Positions 5,548 to 7,449 of a stretch of 7,449 nucleotides of DNA are shown here, piece after piece. Source of the stretch: BM707 sp041592975. GTDB taxonomy: Bacteria > Desulfobacterota > Desulfuromonadia > Desulfuromonadales > UBA2294. Location of the stretch: contig JBFHOZ010000115.1 in NCBI GenBank assembly GCA_041592975.1, positions 1-7,449 on the forward strand, read 5' to 3'. How positions within the stretch are numbered: position 1 is the first letter of the stretch; the number at the start of each line of letters is the position of its first letter. The position numbers and the translations under genes were made by a program. A model generated the notes under the pieces. That model ran no database searches. It saw nothing but the letters and a program-made list of their open reading frames with translations, and was not told the origin of the DNA.

Positions 5548-6786
5548 TTATCCCGCCCGGCCGAGAAGCCGTCCGACCCGCTCGGCGAGCGGCGGATGCG
5601 AATAGTAGAACCAGGCGTATGCCGGGTGCGGGTGGAGGTTGGCGAGGTTGTCGCGCGACAGGCCGACCAGCGCCGTCGCCAGGTCTTCCGGGTTGCCGTG
5701 CAGTTCGCAGGCGAAGGCGTCGGCCTGCCACTCGTCCCGGCGCGAGAGCCAGCTGGAGAGCGGCGTCAGGGGGAACAGGAGGACCGAGGCGAGAAAGGCG
5801 AGGATGACCAGCTGGCCGAAAATGGAGACCTCTTCCAGGCCGAGGACGGCCGGGAGCCACCCCTGGCCGAGACAGATCCAGGCGAGCCAGAACCCCAGCA
5901 GGGTCAGCAGCTCCGCTTTGACCAGCCGTTTCCACACATGCCCTTTCTTCCAGTGGCCGATCTCGTGCGCCAGCACCGCCAGCGCCTCGCGGTTGGAGAG
6001 CTTGTCGAGCAGCGTGTCGAACAGGACGATCCGCTTGACCCGGCCGATGCCGGTGAAGTAGGCGTTGCCGTGCCGGCTGCGGCGCGAGGCATCGACCTGC
6101 TGGATTCTGCCGACCGTCAGCCCGGCCTTCGCGGCCATCTTCCGCACCCCCTCCTCGAGCCCCTCCTTGCGGACCGGCTCGAACTTGAAGAAGAGCGGCT
6201 CGATGATATAGGGGGAGAGGTACATCAGGAACAGGGCGACCACGGCGACGAAGGCCCAGACCTGGAGCCACCACCATTGCGGCGACCAGAAGACGAGGGC
6301 GAACACCCCGGCCAGCAGCAGTCCGGCGATGACCAGGGAGAGCAGCGTCCCCTTGACCAGGTCGCCCAGCCAGAGCCGGAAGGTCATGGTGTTGAAGCCG
6401 AACCGCTCCTCGACGACGAACGTGCGGTAGAGGCTGAACGGGATGTCGACGACCCCCTGCAGCAGTCCGAGCAGCAGGAAATAGGCGAGGCCGTGAACGA
6501 CGAAATGCGCGTCGAGCGCGGCGATCAGGCGGTCGTACCAGGGGAACAGCGGGGTGAAGAAGAAGAGGGCAAACACGGCGGCGCCGACGGCCGATTCGAC
6601 GGCATCGACCCGGTCCCTGGCGAGGGTATAGTCGGCACTCTTCGCCAGGGTTTCGGCATCGATCGCTCCCTCGAACCCGGGCGGCACCTCGTGCCCGTGC
6701 CGCCGCAGATGCCGGATGTTGAGGCGGCGCAGAAAAAAACGTACCAGCAGGACCAGTACGAAGAGGATGAAGAATGCGCTTTTCAT
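5548..6786 (-). CDS. M48 family membrane zinc metallopeptidase (Ste24/CAAX protease 1-like)
   Basis: An integral-membrane zinc endopeptidase of 412 residues, the normal length for bacterial Ste24-type proteins. An N-terminal M48_N region of several membrane segments (about 5-20, 65-82, 95-115, 145-165, 172-192) includes the family stretch EERFGFN (126-132). The catalytic HEIGH is at 274-278 (zinc ligands H274 and H278, catalytic E275). The third zinc ligand is probably E352 in RRDEWQADAFA (350-360), matching the E-x-x-A-D-x-F motif. SHPPLAERV (396-404) is the usual C-terminal motif. In eukaryotes the family trims prenylated CAAX proteins; bacterial substrates are largely unknown and membrane-protein quality control is plausible. 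The ATG at 6786 gives the typical N-terminus but has no obvious Shine-Dalgarno. The MFS gene follows six bases after the stop. Confidence 0.94.
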   Translation of the reverse strand: MKSAFFILFVLVLLVRFFLRRLNIRHLRRHGHEVPPGFEGAIDAETLAKSADYTLARDRVDAVESAVGAAVFALFFFTPLFPWYDRLIAALDAHFVVHGLAYFLLLGLLQGVVDIPFSLYRTFVVEERFGFNTMTFRLWLGDLVKGTLLSLVIAGLLLAGVFALVFWSPQWWWLQVWAFVAVVALFLMYLSPYIIEPLFFKFEPVRKEGLEEGVRKMAAKAGLTVGRIQQVDASRRSRHGNAYFTGIGRVKRIVLFDTLLDKLSNREALAVLAHEIGHWKKGHVWKRLVKAELLTLLGFWLAWICLGQGWLPAVLGLEEVSIFGQLVILAFLASVLLFPLTPLSSWLSRRDEWQADAFACELHGNPEDLATALVGLSRDNLANLHPHPAYAWFYYSHPPLAERVGRLLGRAG

Positions 6787-6791
6787 ATTGC

Positions 6792-6801
6792 AGAATATTC
6801 T
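6792..6801. repeat. 10-bp perfect palindrome just upstream of the M48 start
   Basis: AGAATATTCT is its own reverse complement and lies 6-15 bases before the M48 ATG, where a ribosome site would normally be. It could be a small operator or chance in an AT-rich gap. The identity is exact; function is not shown. Confidence 0.4.
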
Positions 6802-6820
6802 CGATATAGAAGGCGGAATT

Positions 6821-6867
6821 CAGAAGACAGCATACCGAATAAACGGAGAAAGAACGGCTGTCTTCTG
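6821..6867. repeat. 11-bp perfect inverted repeat between hydrolase and M48 genes
   Basis: CAGAAGACAGC (6821-6831) and GCTGTCTTCTG (6857-6867) are exact reverse complements separated by 25 bases. The right arm ends one base before the hydrolase stop codon (6869-6871). In RNA this is an 11-bp stem with a large loop. Neither strand has a T-tract after it, so it is not a standard intrinsic terminator. It may act as a transcript-end structure, an attenuator, or a regulator site for the M48-MFS unit. Confidence 0.6.
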
Positions 6868-6868
6868 T

Positions 6869-7449
6869 CTACTGACGACTCTCTTCCATCTTTTCCAGGA
6901 ACCGCAGGATCGCCCGGTTGAACGCCGCCGGCCGCTCCAGGTTGACCATGTGCCCGGCGCCGAGGACGACCGTCCCCTCGGCATCGGGGAGCCCGTCGAC
7001 CAGCGCCTGGTAGTGTTCGAGAGGGATCGCCCGGTCCTGGTCGGCGCCGACGACCAGCGCCGGCAGCCGGAACTGGCCGAGTCGATCGGCATAATCCTCC
7101 CTCTCGCGCATCGCCACCAGCCCGCCGACCAGCCCCTGCGGGGAGGCCGACGCCATCCACTGGCGTACCTCGGCAACCAGGTTCGGCTCCCTGGCGGGTG
7201 TCTCTTCGGCGAACAGCACTGCGGCAAAGGTTTCGGGAACAATCCGGGCGTGTCCCGTCTGGATGGCATCGATCATGTCGATGCGCTTCTGCCGGCCGGC
7301 CTCGTCGTCGGCCGCCGCCCGGGTGACCAGGAACATCGCCCCGGCGACCCGCTCCGGGTAGCGATCGAGCAGGTTGAAGAGAACGTACCCCCCCATCGAC
7401 ATGCCGCCGACCACCGCCCGGTCGACGCCGAGGTAGTCGAGCAGGCGGA
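6869..7449 (-). CDS. Alpha/beta hydrolase, 5' end outside the window
   Basis: The C-terminal 192 residues of an alpha/beta-hydrolase-fold enzyme, resembling 3-oxoadipate enol-lactonase-like and related esterases. The reading frame is open through the window edge at 7449, so the N-terminal part (oxyanion-hole region) is missing. The nucleophile elbow is GMSMG, with Ser at visible residue 17 (codon 7397-7399). The acid is probably the second Asp of GADQD (visible residue 138) in the usual D-x-x-x-P context, and the catalytic His is in GAGHMVNLERP (visible residue 166). The triad is therefore complete. A helical cap region lies between Ser and Asp (about 42-115). The stop is TAG at 6869-6871, 82 bases before the M48 start. 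The substrate cannot be told from sequence; the beta-ketoadipate pathway is only one possibility and no pathway genes are nearby. Confidence 0.92.
   Translation of the reverse strand, partial: RLLDYLGVDRAVVGGMSMGGYVLFNLLDRYPERVAGAMFLVTRAAADDEAGRQKRIDMIDAIQTGHARIVPETFAAVLFAEETPAREPNLVAEVRQWMASASPQGLVGGLVAMREREDYADRLGQFRLPALVVGADQDRAIPLEHYQALVDGLPDAEGTVVLGAGHMVNLERPAAFNRAILRFLEKMEESRQ

Noticed and set aside
4046..6277. 743-codon open frame on the minus strand overlapping M48, MFS and FKBP
   Set aside because: It is an alternative frame of the same three genes. The translation is Arg/Pro/Ala-rich, spans a promoter and contains no recognisable motif.
6732..6739. Run of seven T (minus strand) in codons 16-18 of the M48 gene as a phase-variation tract
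   Set aside because: Seven bases is short for slippage switching and TTT-TTT simply encodes two Phe in a membrane segment.
4633..6921. 762-codon open frame on the + strand opposite the M48 and MFS genes
   Set aside because: It is antisense to two securely identified genes. Its translation is a low-complexity mix of Gln, Glu, Gly, Arg and Asp with no domain, as expected for the complement of GC-rich coding DNA.

Overview
The window is GC-rich, gene-dense bacterial DNA from a Gram-negative chromosome. Receiver-PilZ proteins carrying an NHPEW signature, an exported Mip-like FKBP isomerase, an Ste24-type M48 protease and a K+ channel with a C-terminal zinc ribbon together suggest Desulfuromonadia (the Geobacter/Desulfuromonas group) or related former Deltaproteobacteria. 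This is inference from gene content; no phylogenetic marker is present. I see no rRNA, tRNA, CRISPR array, insertion sequence or phage gene.

Layout: two genes run rightward on the + strand, a voltage-gated K+ channel (27-866) and, three bases later, a gamma-glutamylcyclotransferase-like protein (870-1301). They converge with a block of seven minus-strand genes. Read in their own direction from the right edge these are: an alpha/beta hydrolase cut by the window edge (7449-6869), an M48/Ste24 membrane protease (6786-5548), an MFS efflux transporter (5541-4402), a periplasmic FKBP prolyl isomerase (4305-3580), a receiver-PilZ protein (3407-2691), a DUF924 protein (2694-2095) and a second receiver-PilZ protein (2034-1321).

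Transcription units: protease and transporter are six bases apart and surely co-transcribed. The FKBP gene has its own promoter and a good hairpin terminator. The receiver-PilZ/DUF924/receiver-PilZ trio starts from a promoter placed directly after that terminator. The FKBP and trio promoters match at 21 of 29 positions, including most of the spacer, so they may be regulated alike.

The most interesting part is the trio. The two receiver-PilZ proteins are paralogues that seem to have degenerated in complementary ways. The distal one keeps the c-di-GMP motif but has lost the phospho-acceptor Asp. The proximal one keeps the Asp but has a changed PilZ motif. Both have Arg in place of the receiver's conserved Lys. 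A DUF924 protein of unknown role lies between them and is translationally coupled to the first. The remaining genes look like ordinary envelope and housekeeping functions.
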